Of a DNA stretch of 36,689 bases, positions 1 through 9,198 are shown one piece after another (positions within the stretch are counted from its first letter, which is position 1; each line of letters opens with the position of its first letter). The stretch lies in contig JARXAK010000108.1 of NCBI GenBank assembly GCA_029865885.1, positions 1-36,689 of the forward strand, read 5' to 3'. Below the pieces are notes generated by a model. That model searched no databases, was not told the DNA's origin, and worked only from the letters and a program-made list of their open reading frames with translations. The DNA is from Rhizobium sp. (GTDB lineage: Bacteria; Pseudomonadota; Alphaproteobacteria; Rhizobiales; Rhizobiaceae). The position numbers and the translations under genes were made by a program.

Positions 1-440
<440 letters not shown>

Positions 441-637
441 CTAGCCGAGATGACCCGCAACAGCAAGGAATCCGGGGATTCAGCCTGTGGATTAAGCGCC
501 TGTGACCGCCATCACGGCAAACGACCGGAGCGGCGGTCTATGGCGAAAAGCGGTGGACGTTTTTTCAATCCCACTTATAAATGTCGCCGACCAATTATGC
601 CCGCGTCCGGCGCGGGACCAGCACGAAGGATCTCGTC

Positions 638-1834
638 ATGACCTTGTACCGCTCCACCCGACTTCTGCTCGCAAGCGCTGCGCTCACGGCCTTCACCGGT
701 CCGGCCTTCGCGCTCGACGGTCAGGATTTGCTCAGGAAGATCAATGCTGCCTTCGCCACCGGCGGCACGGCGATCACCGCCGACAGCGTCGAAGTCTCCG
801 GCGCCGACGTGGTGCTCAAGGGCGTGAAACTTGGCGTTCAGGGAGAGACGGCTGAAAAACCGCTGGCCCTTCAGGAACTGACGCTTCAGGGGGTCACCGA
901 AGAAGAAGGTGGTGCCTACTTCATCGAGCGCGTCGAGTTTCCAGAGGTCAATGTCACCGAAGAGAAGTCGAGCTTCAAGGTGCAGGATCTCTATCTTGCC
1001 GGCGTCTATGTGCCCGGCGACGCGAATGCCGAGGGCATCGATTCGCTGATGTTCTACGAAGAGGCCCATAGCGGCCCTGTTGACGTTACCGTCGACGGCA
1101 AGTCGGTCTTCTCGATGACGGAAGCCGTCGGCACGATGGGCCTGTCCGAAGACGAGACCACGATCACCTTCGAAGGAACCGTCACCGGCGTGAAGGCCGA
1201 CCTCAGCACGGTCGAAGACCCGCAGGCCAAGGAATCGATCCAGGCGCTGGGCCTGACCTCGCTCGACGGCAACATGACCATGTCCGGCAGCTGGGAAGTC
1301 GAGAGCGGCACGATCGACATCGAGGACTACTCGATCGATTTTGCCAATGTCGGCAAGCTATCCCTCGCCTTCTCGATGTCCGGCTATACGCTTGACCTCG
1401 TCAAGCAGATGCAGGAACAGGCCCGCATGATGCAGGCCCAGCCGCAGAACGAGCAGGCCCAGCAGGCCGCTGGCCTTGCCATGCTCGGCCTCGTGCAGCA
1501 GCTGTCGCTGGTCGATGCCCAGATCCGCTTCGAAGATGCCGGCATCACCAAGCGTGGCCTCGATTACGCCGGCAAGAGCCAGGGCACGGATGGCGCCCAG
1601 ATGGGCCAGATGGTCAAGGGCATGGTGCCGATCCTGCTCGCCCAGGCCAAGCTCGGCGCGCTGCAGAACGAAGTCTCGGCGGCTGTGAACAGCTATATCG
1701 ACAATCCGAAGGCGCTTACGATCGCGGCAGCACCTGCCAATCCGGTCGCCTTCCCGATGATCATGGGTGCTGCCATGGGCGCGCCGGAAACCATTCCGGG
1801 CCTGATCGGGCTGAAGGTGACGGCGAACGACTGA
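638..1834 (+). CDS. secreted or periplasmic protein of unknown function (398 aa)
   Basis: I do not recognise a named family. The ATG at 638 is chosen because AAGGA lies 7 nt upstream (626-630) and because it puts a clean signal peptide at the N-terminus: a basic start, a hydrophobic stretch LLLASAALTAF, and an AFA cleavage site near residue 25. An upstream in-frame ATG at 581 would bury the signal. The mature part is acidic, rich in Gly, Thr and Val and looks like mostly beta-strand. A Gln/Met/Ala-rich helical segment follows around residues 250-285. There are no membrane segments apart from the signal. It stands alone between parC and the chemoreceptor gene, with its own terminator at 1856-1885. 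It is probably a periplasmic protein; any role is unknown. Confidence 0.8.
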   Translation: MTLYRSTRLLLASAALTAFTGPAFALDGQDLLRKINAAFATGGTAITADSVEVSGADVVLKGVKLGVQGETAEKPLALQELTLQGVTEEEGGAYFIERVEFPEVNVTEEKSSFKVQDLYLAGVYVPGDANAEGIDSLMFYEEAHSGPVDVTVDGKSVFSMTEAVGTMGLSEDETTITFEGTVTGVKADLSTVEDPQAKESIQALGLTSLDGNMTMSGSWEVESGTIDIEDYSIDFANVGKLSLAFSMSGYTLDLVKQMQEQARMMQAQPQNEQAQQAAGLAMLGLVQQLSLVDAQIRFEDAGITKRGLDYAGKSQGTDGAQMGQMVKGMVPILLAQAKLGALQNEVSAAVNSYIDNPKALTIAAAPANPVAFPMIMGAAMGAPETIPGLIGLKVTAND

Positions 1835-1855
1835 TCCTGCAGGATTGGAAAGAAC

Positions 1856-1885
1856 GAGGCCCGGTCACGCAGGTGGCCGGGCCTC
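1856..1885 (+). terminator. intrinsic terminator between convergent genes
   Basis: A 13-bp stem (one T-G wobble) closes on a 4-nt loop: GAGGCCCGGTCAC, then GCAG, then GTGGCCGGGCCTC. It is followed by TTTCATT on the plus strand. It lies 21 nt after the secreted-protein stop codon and 45 nt before the end of the convergent chemoreceptor gene, so it may serve both. Confidence 0.8.
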
Positions 1886-1930
1886 TTTCATTGGCAGGGA
1901 CGGTGTCTGAAGGTCCGGCGCATCGCGGGC

Positions 1931-4042
1931 TCAGGCCGCCCCGCGCGGCAGCCCCCCATCAGCTCCAGGCGCCTGGGTTTCCGTCAGCTGGAACACGCCG
2001 ACCAGCTCGCGCAATAGGGTGGCCTGATCCTCGAAGCCGGCGACTGCGGTCTGATTGCGCTCGACAAGTGCGGCATTGTGCTGGGTATCGCGGTCCATGC
2101 CGGCAACGGCGTCATTGACGCTGACAATCGCCGCCTGCTGTTCGCCGGCAGCAGCGGCGATCGCTTCCATGTGCTGCTGGATTATCTGAACCTCCTGCTC
2201 GATCTCACCCAGAGCCGCGCCGGTCTCGCGGACGAAGCGGGCACCACCAGCCACTTCGTCGCCCGACGAACGGATCAGGCTCTTGATCTCCTGGGCGGCA
2301 TTCGCCGACCTTTGCGCCAGTTCACGCACCTCATGAGCAACGACGGCAAAGCCCTTGCCGGCGTCACCTGCGCGGGCTGCCTCGACACCGGCGTTCAGCG
2401 CCAGCAGATTGGTCTGGAAAGCGATCTCGTCGATGACCCCGATGATGCTCGCAATGCTGCGTGACGACTGCTCGATGCGCGCCATGGCCTGGACCGCACT
2501 GGTGACAAGATCGCCGGTCTTCTCCATCCTGTGATTGACGGAGCGAACGGCGGTGCGGGCCTCGATGGTGCGGTCTGCCGATTGGCGGACATTGTGGGCA
2601 ATCTGTTCAAGGGCTGCCGCCGATTCCTCCAGAGCGGCCGCCTGAGCCGTGCTTCGCTCGGCAAGTTCCGCCGCTTCAGCACTGATCTCACGGCTGCCCT
2701 CGTCAATGGCACGGCTCACCGCATCAATCGCGTTCATCAGTTGACGCAAGCCCGCGACCGTCTGATTGAGGTCACCGCGCAAGCCCTCGAACTCCGCCGA
2801 GAAGGCAGTGTCCAGCGATATGGTCAGATCACCATCAGCAAGCCTCTGCAGCCCTTCTGCAAGACCTGCCGTCGCCTTTTCCAGACGTGCCCGCGCCTGG
2901 CTCTCAGCCTCTTCCTGCAGCCTTATGCCCTCGGCGGCGGCGGCGGCACGCGCCGCTTCTGCCTCGTCCTCCAGCCGCACACGCTCGATCGCCGAGTGCC
3001 GGAAAACCTCCAAGGCGCGGACCATGGAGCCGATCTCGTTCGGCTGATCCAGATGGGCGACGGACCGGTCGATCTCGCCATCGGCCAGACGGCGCATGGC
3101 ATCGGTGATCACAGTGATGGGCCGGCTGATCGAGCGTCCGAGCAGCCAGACCGCAAACAGAATGAGGCTCGCCAGCGCAGCGACCACGATGAGAGCGAGC
3201 TGTTCGTTGCGGGCGCGAACGCTGTCCGTCTCGGTCTGCGCCCTTGCCAGGCTCTCGCTCACCTGCTGCGTCAAGGCTTGCAGACCGGCCTCGACATCGG
3301 CTCCGGCTGCCATCAGCGCGCCACGCGCCGCAGCTTCCTGCAGACTTCCCTCGCCAAACAGCCGGAAGGCGATCACATACATGTCGAGCGCCTCCGCCAC
3401 CCGCATGCGCTTCGGCCCCGGTGGGTAGGTCTTCTTGAGCGTGGCCTTGAAATTCGGAAGTTCTGCCTGGAAGGCATCAAGCGTTGCGGGAGCACCCCAG
3501 AGCATGAAATCCTTCTCGTGCTTGCGCAGCGTCAGCATGCTGACCTTCAGATCGGCATTGTCCACGTCGAGCGTGAGCTTTTCCACCTTGTCGACCGCAG
3601 TCTGCATGGCGCCCCTCAATCCCGAGACCGGCTTGAAACCCAGTTGCTGCCGCGCCGCAAAGAGGGCTTCGAAGGCGGCGGAATAGGCTGCAATACGGTC
3701 CGCCAGCTGACCGCTGCCCTGCAGGTTGCGACCGGCCAGGGCCGGGTCCACCTGCCGCAATCCGTCCAACGCCGTCTGGATCGCCAAACGGTAATCCCCT
3801 GCGATCACCTCCGAGGGCGCCCCGAGAAACCGCTCGGCAGACATCGCCGCACGCTGCCGCTCGAGATCGATGGCTTCGATCGCGCGGCGCAGCTCCAGAT
3901 ACTGCACCTCCTGGCGGCGGAAGTCGGAATAGGCCCGCATCTGTCCAAGATACAAAAGCCCCATAACGGCCACGCCCGCCAGGGCCAGAACGCCCAGCAA
4001 GAAGGCCCGATGCGCAATATTAAAGCGTTGAATGAAATACAT
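1931..4042 (-). CDS. methyl-accepting chemotaxis protein, HBM-type sensor (703 aa)
   Basis: This is a transmembrane chemoreceptor that signals through CheW/CheA. Membrane segments lie near residues 12-32 and 285-305 and flank a helical periplasmic domain of about 250 residues. That domain contains [15 protein letters not shown], the hallmark of the helical bimodular (HBM) sensor. A HAMP segment follows ([20 protein letters not shown]), then a linker with a second HAMP-like segment ([15 protein letters not shown]). The signalling domain has the hairpin tip [20 protein letters not shown]. No CheR/CheB-binding pentapeptide is visible at the C-terminus. The ATG at 4042 is preferred over a TTG at 4054 because GGGGG sits 5 nt upstream. 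HBM receptors in other bacteria sense organic acids, but the ligand cannot be read here. Confidence 0.92.
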   Translation of the reverse strand: MYFIQRFNIAHRAFLLGVLALAGVAVMGLLYLGQMRAYSDFRRQEVQYLELRRAIEAIDLERQRAAMSAERFLGAPSEVIAGDYRLAIQTALDGLRQVDPALAGRNLQGSGQLADRIAAYSAAFEALFAARQQLGFKPVSGLRGAMQTAVDKVEKLTLDVDNADLKVSMLTLRKHEKDFMLWGAPATLDAFQAELPNFKATLKKTYPPGPKRMRVAEALDMYVIAFRLFGEGSLQEAAARGALMAAGADVEAGLQALTQQVSESLARAQTETDSVRARNEQLALIVVAALASLILFAVWLLGRSISRPITVITDAMRRLADGEIDRSVAHLDQPNEIGSMVRALEVFRHSAIERVRLEDEAEAARAAAAAEGIRLQEEAESQARARLEKATAGLAEGLQRLADGDLTISLDTAFSAEFEGLRGDLNQTVAGLRQLMNAIDAVSRAIDEGSREISAEAAELAERSTAQAAALEESAAALEQIAHNVRQSADRTIEARTAVRSVNHRMEKTGDLVTSAVQAMARIEQSSRSIASIIGVIDEIAFQTNLLALNAGVEAARAGDAGKGFAVVAHEVRELAQRSANAAQEIKSLIRSSGDEVAGGARFVRETGAALGEIEQEVQIIQQHMEAIAAAAGEQQAAIVSVNDAVAGMDRDTQHNAALVERNQTAVAGFEDQATLLRELVGVFQLTETQAPGADGGLPRGAA

Positions 4043-4191
4043 AAAAACCCCCAAGGATACGCAGGTGCGACCTTGATGGGCGGCAGGATCTTAACAAGAC
4101 CTAAAAGTTATATGACACTACAATGAAATCAGCAGCAGCGATGGATCGACGCCCGAAAATGCGTTCGACTGGCACCCGAAGGCCACAACGA

Positions 4192-4223
4192 AACGAGGCG
4201 CCGTGAGCTCACGGCGCCTCGTT
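4192..4223 (-). terminator. terminator of aspS: perfect 32-nt palindrome
   Basis: Positions 4192-4207 and 4208-4223 are exact reverse complements (AACGAGGCGCCGTGAG and its complement), giving a 16-bp arm. It starts 27 nt beyond the aspS stop codon. On the minus strand it is followed by TTCGTTG, so the U-tract is weak. The stem is strong enough to act as a terminator or 3' end stabiliser. Confidence 0.75.
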
Positions 4224-4250
4224 GAAGCCATTCCGGATCCTCGAACCCGA

Positions 4251-6041
4251 TCAGTCCTTCTTCGGCTGCGACACGACGCGCAGTGCGAGTTCGCGAAGCT
4301 GCGTCGGGGTGGCCGGCGACGGGGCGTTCATCAGCAGGTCCTGGGCCTGCTGGTTCATCGGGAAGAGCGAGATCTCGCGCAGGTTCTTCGCGCCGACCAA
4401 GAGCATGACCACGCGGTCGATGCCGAAGGCGCAGCCGCCATGCGGAGGCGCACCGTACTGGAAGGCACGGTACATGCCGCCGAAGCGTTCCTCGACGTCG
4501 TCCTTCGACAGGCCGACCAGTTCAAACGCCTTGACCATCAGTTCCGGCGACTGGTTACGGATCGAGCCCGAGGCGATTTCGAAGCCGTTGCAGACGGCGT
4601 CATACTGATAGGCCTTGAGCGTCAGCGGATCCTGCGTTTCCAGCGCCTCCAGGCCGCCCTGCGGCATCGAGAAGGGGTTGTGGGCGAAGTCGATCTTCTT
4701 TTCTTCCTCGTTGTATTCGTAGAAGGGGAAGTCGACGATCCAGCACATTTCGAAACGGTCGCGATCGACGAGGTTCAGTTCCTCGCCGGCGCGGGTGCGG
4801 GCTTCACCGGCAAACTTGTAGAACTTGGCCGGATCGCCGGCAACGAAGAAGGCAGCGTCGCCCGCTTCGAGACCGAGCTGCTGACGGATCGCTTCCGTGC
4901 GCTCTTCGCCGATGTTCTTGGCGAGCGGGCCGGAGCCGGCGATCTTGCCGTCCTCTTCCTTCCAGAAGATATAGCCGAGGCCCGGCTGACCGGTGCCTTG
5001 AGCCCAGGCATTCATGCGGTCGCAGAAGGCTCTGGAACCGCCGGTCTTGGCCGGAATTGCCCAGATCTCGACCTTCGGGTTCGACGCAATCATGCCGGCG
5101 AAGACCTTGAAGCCCGAGTCGCGGAAATGATCGGTGACGCCCTGCATGACGATCGGGTTGCGCAGATCCGGCTTGTCGGAGCCATATTTGCGGATCGCGA
5201 CATCATAAGGAATGCGCGGCCATTCCTTGGTGACCGGCTTGCCTTCGGCGAACTGCTCGAAGACCGAGGTCATCATCGGCTCCATCGTCTGCCAGATGTC
5301 TTCCTGGGTGACGAAGCTCATCTCCACGTCGAGCTGGTAGAATTCGCCCGGCAGACGGTCGGCGCGCGGGTCTTCGTCGCGGAAGCAGGGCGCGATCTGG
5401 AAGTAGCGGTCGAAGCCGGCGACCATCAACAACTGCTTGTACTGCTGCGGCGCCTGGGGCAGCGCGAAGAACTTGCCTTCGTGGATGCGGCTCGGCACCA
5501 GGAAGTCACGCGCGCCTTCCGGCGACGAGGCCGTCAGGATCGGCGTCGTGTATTCGGCAAAGCCGGCAGCGGCCATGCCCGTGCGCATCGACGAGATGAT
5601 CTGGGTGCGCTTGACGATGTTCTTGTGCAGAGTATCGCGACGCAGGTCGAGGAAGCGATACTTCAGGCGCACGTCTTCGGGATAATCCGGCTCGCCGAAG
5701 ACCGGCAGCGGCAATTCCTTGGCAGCCGAGAGAACCTCGATTTCCTGGGCATAAAGCTCGATTTCGCCGGTTGCCATCGCCTTGTTGGTGGTCTCTTCCG
5801 AGCGCGCCTTGACGAGACCATCGATGCGGATGACCCATTCGCCACGCACGGTTTCGGCCAGCTTGAAAGCCGGGCTATCCGGATCGGCAACGACCTGGGT
5901 GATGCCATAGTGATCGCGCAGGTCGATGAAGAGCACGCCGCCATGGTCACGGACACGATGGACCCAACCCGAGAGGCGGACGGTCTGACCGACGTCGGAC
6001 TTGCGAAGAGCGGCACAGGTGTGGCTGCGGTAACGATGCAT
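4251..6041 (-). CDS. aspS: aspartate-tRNA ligase (596 aa)
   Basis: AspRS charges tRNA with aspartate in the cytoplasm. The length is typical of bacterial AspRS carrying the inserted GAD domain. Visible parts are the N-terminal OB-fold anticodon-binding domain (residues 1-105, including [19 protein letters not shown]), class II motif 2 around [10 protein letters not shown] (220-229) and motif 3 [13 protein letters not shown] (GIDR ends at 543). The ATG at 6041 gives the usual rhizobial start [18 protein letters not shown]; an upstream in-frame start at 6143 adds a non-conserved leader and is rejected. His33 in RDHGG matches the histidine reported in AspRS enzymes that also charge tRNA-Asn. Together with the usual alphaproteobacterial reliance on GatCAB, this makes a non-discriminating enzyme plausible; that is inference. 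Confidence 0.97.
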   Translation of the reverse strand: MHRYRSHTCAALRKSDVGQTVRLSGWVHRVRDHGGVLFIDLRDHYGITQVVADPDSPAFKLAETVRGEWVIRIDGLVKARSEETTNKAMATGEIELYAQEIEVLSAAKELPLPVFGEPDYPEDVRLKYRFLDLRRDTLHKNIVKRTQIISSMRTGMAAAGFAEYTTPILTASSPEGARDFLVPSRIHEGKFFALPQAPQQYKQLLMVAGFDRYFQIAPCFRDEDPRADRLPGEFYQLDVEMSFVTQEDIWQTMEPMMTSVFEQFAEGKPVTKEWPRIPYDVAIRKYGSDKPDLRNPIVMQGVTDHFRDSGFKVFAGMIASNPKVEIWAIPAKTGGSRAFCDRMNAWAQGTGQPGLGYIFWKEEDGKIAGSGPLAKNIGEERTEAIRQQLGLEAGDAAFFVAGDPAKFYKFAGEARTRAGEELNLVDRDRFEMCWIVDFPFYEYNEEEKKIDFAHNPFSMPQGGLEALETQDPLTLKAYQYDAVCNGFEIASGSIRNQSPELMVKAFELVGLSKDDVEERFGGMYRAFQYGAPPHGGCAFGIDRVVMLLVGAKNLREISLFPMNQQAQDLLMNAPSPATPTQLRELALRVVSQPKKD

Positions 6042-6452
6042 GATCAGGTATCCCGAATGTGACGGTCGAAAAGGCACCTCGAAACGGGCGCGCGACCGAT
6101 AGAAAATCGGGCGGAAAAGCGCATGGTGTGGCTGATTTGTCAAGGCTGGGTGGTGGTGGGGCAGAGCCGAGGTAGTATCTCAGGTTAGGTGGAGGGCCTG
6201 GCCAACAGAGAAGGCTGCGGCGAATTGCAGGCAATTTAAGCGCAAAAGACGAGAGGGACCCGAAAAGATCGGTCCGCTGATGAGCGTTCTTGCCCCTGGC
6301 GGACCTCACACTGCCTCTTAAGCTGAAGCAGATCGCTGACAAAGTGGATTTACCTACTGCGTTTTTGTGTTGCTTAAATTGTGTACCGGTGTGCGTTGGG
6401 CGAAATATCCTGCATCTCTCGCGAGGATTGCATCTCATCAAATGGGGGTAAA
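6042..6452. other. intergenic region between aspS and the defence-like genes
   Basis: This 411-bp divergent spacer holds the aspS promoter region on its left and the promoter region of the 6453 gene on its right. I see no convincing ORF, tRNA or long repeat. From about 6340 the sequence becomes visibly AT-richer, which may mark the left edge of acquired DNA. Confidence 0.5.
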
Positions 6453-7106
6453 ATGCTGGACGACAAAAACCGCCGCCTGATAATGGATCGGCTTGGCGGG
6501 GCGGTGGATGCCCTTGTAGCAGACTTATACTCAGGAAAAACCGACGGCGTCAGTGTTGTGCAGGAGGCTGAGATCACGTCACGCTTGTGCCAGCGGCTTG
6601 AAGACAAACTGGATAACTCGCCGGCAGGGGACTATGTGTTTCGAGTGATCGCTCAGTCACTGCCGGATCGCGGACCCAACTCGATGGAGAAGCTTTTCGG
6701 CGCTGACATCTTCTTGTCGATATCGCTTGATGGGCCAGGTGGCTTTGACAAAGGGATTTTCATCCAGGCGAAATATGACCGCAACATCGACCGCAACGAA
6801 CTGAAAGGTGCTTGCCGCCGCATGGAGGCAATAGCAGATCGTCAGGGCGTCTACGTCTGGGTATATGAACCCAATGGCGTGAAGGTACTGTCATCGCACC
6901 AAGTGAGACAGATGAAGCATAATTCTCTGGCCGGAATCCAACCACGTACGACGACGGGTTTCACAGGGCGTATCTTGGATTGTTATGCAGGCAGTCGAGC
7001 TTGGGGAATTCCTTCTACTGGCAACCGGCGAAAGATGGTTGCTGAACGCCTCCGCGAAGTGAGAGCGAGCAATCTCCTGGACATAAAACTAAAAAAAATG
7101 GATTGA
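6453..7106 (+). CDS. PD-(D/E)XK nuclease-like protein, candidate defence effector (217 aa)
   Basis: I do not recognise a named family. The sequence fits the restriction-endonuclease-like fold: Glu40 in an early helix (QEAEITSRLCQRLEDKL), then GAD (83-85), then FIQAK with Gln105 and Lys107. That is the E...D...QxK arrangement of Mrr-type and other PD-(D/E)XK nucleases. A helix and a strand follow (ACRRMEAIADRQGVYVWVY), as usual in that fold. The ATG at 6453 is chosen because GGGGGTAAA directly precedes it; an upstream start at 6381 lacks such a site. The gene is AT-richer than its flanks and sits 43 nt before the HEPN-type gene in the same orientation, so the two probably form an operon. Nuclease activity is inferred from motif spacing only. 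Confidence 0.6.
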   Translation: MLDDKNRRLIMDRLGGAVDALVADLYSGKTDGVSVVQEAEITSRLCQRLEDKLDNSPAGDYVFRVIAQSLPDRGPNSMEKLFGADIFLSISLDGPGGFDKGIFIQAKYDRNIDRNELKGACRRMEAIADRQGVYVWVYEPNGVKVLSSHQVRQMKHNSLAGIQPRTTTGFTGRILDCYAGSRAWGIPSTGNRRKMVAERLREVRASNLLDIKLKKMD

Positions 7107-7149
7107 GGCTAACGACGAAAACGCCCGGTCGCTGTGACGGATTGATATC

Positions 7150-8178
7150 ATGCTTGTCGATATTTTTGCTCGCCGATACGAAGGAAGCCAGCTTCGTGAT
7201 GCGTTCGAGGAGCGGGACAGCCGCATGCTTGTCCAGTCTTTCCGTATCTTGGCAGAGGACCTATCGCCCTACTACATCGATGGCAATGAAAATCCTGCAT
7301 CGGTCAGCTACTGGACGACGCTTGAAAGCAGCCTGTCACGCGAGCTTGGCGTGAAAGAACTCTCCAGACACTGGTCATCTTATACAACCAACGGAAGATT
7401 TCAGACGTTCAAAAACACACTGCTAACGGTCTGCGAAACGTGGCTGACCCAGGTCCCTACCGGCTCACCGGATACCTATATAAAGGAACGCTTGAGCCTC
7501 ATAGAACTTGGCTTCCGGGCGAAGGAAACCGAAATTGCAGCAATGTATGCGAGGGACATATCGGACGGCGAGAAGCTATTTGCCTCGCTTAAGCGCCCGG
7601 GACTGAGATTGCCCGGAAATCCAGAAGACGGTGCCCGCGCTCGACGCGCTGTGCGAACAAAGGTATTTGAAACTGCGGTAGACGAATTAAACACTCGCTT
7701 CCGCCAAGCCAAATATCCTTTGAATTACCATAACGGCTTCATTCAAATAGTGACCGACGATCTCGTACAGATCGAGGTTGAGACGCCATTCTGGGCTCTT
7801 CTTGCAGCACCGCAATGGAAAAACGTAGATGTCGACATGAAAGAGGCGCTAGACCTCCGCGACAGTGACGGCAGGGACCCTGCATTTTATGCGGCGCGGG
7901 CGCTGGAAAGCACGATCAAGATCATCTCCGACACCAAAGGATGGACGCACGGCAAAGAGAAGGGGGCTCACAACTATATTGATAATCTCGGCTCGAAGAC
8001 AAATGCCTTCTTAATTCCCTGGGAAAGCGCCTTGATCAAAGACTTCTTCACCCACGTTCGAAATCCATTCGGGCATGGGGCGGGAAGCTCAACCATGCCG
8101 TCGCTGACAAGACCGCAAACAGAATGGGCAATCGAGTTCAGTATGAGCTGGATAAAGAGCCTCATAAGGCGCATGTGA
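7150..8178 (+). CDS. HEPN/abortive-infection (AbiJ-like) protein (342 aa)
   Basis: The C-terminal third resembles the Abi C-terminal/HEPN fold. A helix (ARALESTIKIISDTKG) is followed by KGAHNYIDNLG and then HVRNPFGHGAG, in which R304 and H309 form the R-x4-H motif of HEPN ribonucleases. The N-terminal part (MLVDIFARRYEGSQLRDAFEE, then a long helical region) looks like an AbiJ-type N-terminal sensor domain, though I am less sure of that. There is no signal or membrane segment, so it should act in the cytoplasm, probably as an RNA-targeting toxin in phage defence. The ATG at 7150 lacks a strong ribosome site; translation may depend on the gene upstream, 43 nt away. Base composition is lower in GC than the core genes, which suggests transfer. 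Confidence 0.65.
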   Translation: MLVDIFARRYEGSQLRDAFEERDSRMLVQSFRILAEDLSPYYIDGNENPASVSYWTTLESSLSRELGVKELSRHWSSYTTNGRFQTFKNTLLTVCETWLTQVPTGSPDTYIKERLSLIELGFRAKETEIAAMYARDISDGEKLFASLKRPGLRLPGNPEDGARARRAVRTKVFETAVDELNTRFRQAKYPLNYHNGFIQIVTDDLVQIEVETPFWALLAAPQWKNVDVDMKEALDLRDSDGRDPAFYAARALESTIKIISDTKGWTHGKEKGAHNYIDNLGSKTNAFLIPWESALIKDFFTHVRNPFGHGAGSSTMPSLTRPQTEWAIEFSMSWIKSLIRRM

Positions 8179-8221
8179 GCGACTGCCTCAGTACAATAAA
8201 AAGCATGCGATCAACGACAAC

Positions 8222-8247
8222 CGCAATGTCTCCTGTTGGCGCAAACC
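8222..8247. repeat. 26-bp exact direct repeat, copy 1
   Basis: The sequence beginning CGCAATGTCTCCTG is identical over 26 bp to 9199-9224. In both places it sits just beyond the 3' end of a truncated tetR fragment (copies A and B). The sequence to its left differs between the two copies, so 8222 is a junction. Confidence 0.85.
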
Positions 8248-8264
8248 AGTCCACCCCACCCCCC

Positions 8265-8451
8265 TCACCCCGGCAAAAGCACACTCGCCAGATCCAGCGG
8301 CGCTGCAAACGGCTCGTGACCCGTGCCGCCGTCGCGCTTTCGCTTACCGTCTATCATCAGATGCGCGTGGCCGTGGATCTGGGACCAGACGAGCTGTTCG
8401 ACGGCAGCCCTGCCCTCCGGCGTGTCACGCTTCAGGCGTTTCGCCACCGGC
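8265..8451 (-). pseudogene. tetR 3'-end fragment, copy A
   Basis: The minus strand encodes the last ~60 residues of a TetR-family protein, from PVAKRLKRDTPEGRAAVEQL to ASVLLPG and a stop at 8265-8267. It aligns without gaps to 17175-17361 of the intact tetR at about 85% identity by eye. Homology stops abruptly at 8451 within the codons for LPVA. The DNA-binding domain, the middle of the gene and any promoter are missing, so it cannot be functional. It lies between the HEPN-type gene and the mazEF cassette. Confidence 0.85.
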
Positions 8452-8480
8452 CAATTGCGGTCATTGACCGTCGACGAAAT

Positions 8481-8505
8481 GGTCGCGAAAAACCTAACAT
8501 TCGCG
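8481..8505 (+). repeat. 25-bp inverted repeat, left arm, flanking mazEF
   Basis: This arm starts GGTCGCGAAAAACC and matches the reverse complement of 9147-9171 at 23 of 25 positions (differences at the 7th and 12th bases). The pair encloses the toxin-antitoxin genes. No matching target-site duplication is visible next to the arms. Confidence 0.85.
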
Positions 8506-8532
8506 CTGTTCGTGACCAGAGCCAAAATCATT

Positions 8533-8571
8533 AGGTAGCGCGCAACCAATGTGCTAAGGTAGCGCGCAACC
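8533..8571 (+). promoter_or_regulatory. paired operator upstream of mazE
   Basis: AGGTAGCGCGCAACC occurs twice, at 8533-8547 and 8557-8571, with start points 24 bp apart. Each copy is a near-palindrome (GGT-A-GCG/CGC-A-ACC). The second copy ends 4 nt before the ribosome site of mazE. The layout fits autoregulation by the MazE-MazF complex; binding is inferred. Confidence 0.65.
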
Positions 8572-8585
8572 TGATGGAGGATGCG

Positions 8586-8810
8586 ATGCCGAGACCCAAG
8601 AGCGCCGATGACGGCCTGACCAAGTTTCAACGCTACCGGCAACAGCAGCAGCACCGGGGCATGAAGCAACTGCGCATTTGGGTGCCGGACCCTCACAGGC
8701 CCGAATTTGCCGCCGAGGCCAAGCGGCAAGGTCTGCTCTTGCGCGGCCTTCCCGAGGAGGCCGAAGCACTGGATTTCATCGCGGCTGCTACTGAATGGCC
8801 GGAATCGTGA
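8586..8810 (+). CDS. antitoxin MazE family protein, DUF3018 type (74 aa)
   Basis: This is the antitoxin of a type II pair; it should bind and inhibit the downstream MazF-like RNase. The start MPRPKSADDGLTKFQRYRQ, followed by KQLRIWVPDP and a C-terminal EEAEALDFIAAATEWPE, is characteristic of DUF3018 antitoxins found next to PemK/MazF toxins. The ATG at 8586 is chosen over one at 8574 because GGAGG (8576-8580) lies 5 nt before it. The toxin gene starts within its last codons (16-nt overlap). The N-terminal part probably binds the paired operator at 8533-8571. Confidence 0.88.
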   Translation: MPRPKSADDGLTKFQRYRQQQQHRGMKQLRIWVPDPHRPEFAAEAKRQGLLLRGLPEEAEALDFIAAATEWPES

Positions 8811-9133
8811 AAAGAGGCGATCTCATCACGGTTTCGGCGCAGGGCGATTATGGAAAACCGCGCCCGGCGATCGTCATTCAATCTGATTATCTCAATGCGG
8901 CAGACAGCGTGCTGGTCGTTTTGCTCACCAGCACCATGGCTGATGCCCCGCTTTATCGGCTCACTGTCGAGCCAACGGCGGGGAACGGCCTCAACGTGGT
9001 TTCACAGGTCATGGTGGATAAGGTTATGGCCTATCCGCGCGCCAAATGCGGCCCGGTGATCGGTCATCTTTCCGGTGCCAATATGCTGGCTCTCAACAAC
9101 ATGCTTTCGGTAATGATCGGCCTTGCCGACTGA
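8795..9133 (+). CDS. type II toxin, PemK/MazF family (112 aa)
   Basis: MazF-type toxins are sequence-specific endoribonucleases that cleave mRNA and stop growth when the antitoxin is lost. The family signature is clear: KRGDLITVSAQGDYGKPRPA near the N-terminus (beta-strand and RNA-binding loop), then VLLTSTMADAPLYRLTVEP and QVMVDKVMAYP. The length is normal and no key segment is missing. It overlaps mazE by 16 nt, typical of coupled translation. A GTG at 8807 giving VKRGDL is an alternative start that matches many relatives. The pair lies between the 25-bp inverted repeats and between tetR fragments A and B. Confidence 0.92.
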   Translation: MAGIVKRGDLITVSAQGDYGKPRPAIVIQSDYLNAADSVLVVLLTSTMADAPLYRLTVEPTAGNGLNVVSQVMVDKVMAYPRAKCGPVIGHLSGANMLALNNMLSVMIGLAD

Positions 9134-9146
9134 CGGCGATATTTGT

Positions 9147-9171
9147 CGCGAATGTTAGGATTTTTGCGACC
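9147..9171 (-). repeat. 25-bp inverted repeat, right arm, flanking mazEF
   Basis: This is the partner of 8481-8505 (23 of 25 positions match in reverse complement). It begins 13 nt after the mazF stop codon. The next 50 bp contain two further weakly similar units (see the findings). Confidence 0.85.
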
Positions 9172-9198
9172 TCGCACAATAGGGAGTTTTGCGGCAGT

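Noticed and set aside
2531-4126. 531-residue plus-strand open frame over the chemoreceptor
   Set aside because: Antisense to an unmistakable MCP signalling domain; composition is typical of a shadow frame.
4203-6062. 619-residue open frame on the plus strand across aspS
   Set aside because: It is antisense to a clearly conserved aspS and exists because of GC-biased third positions; it shows no family motif and has an improbable Arg/His/Asp-rich composition.
8265-8729. A 154-residue minus-strand protein combining the tetR tail with upstream sequence
   Set aside because: Only the last ~60 residues resemble TetR; the rest is antisense to mazE and its operator, so it is a fragment plus a chance open frame.
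8470-9180. Target-site duplication next to the mazEF inverted repeats
   Set aside because: The bases outside the two arms (GAAAT on the left, TCGCA on the right) do not match, so a simple recent transposition is not supported.
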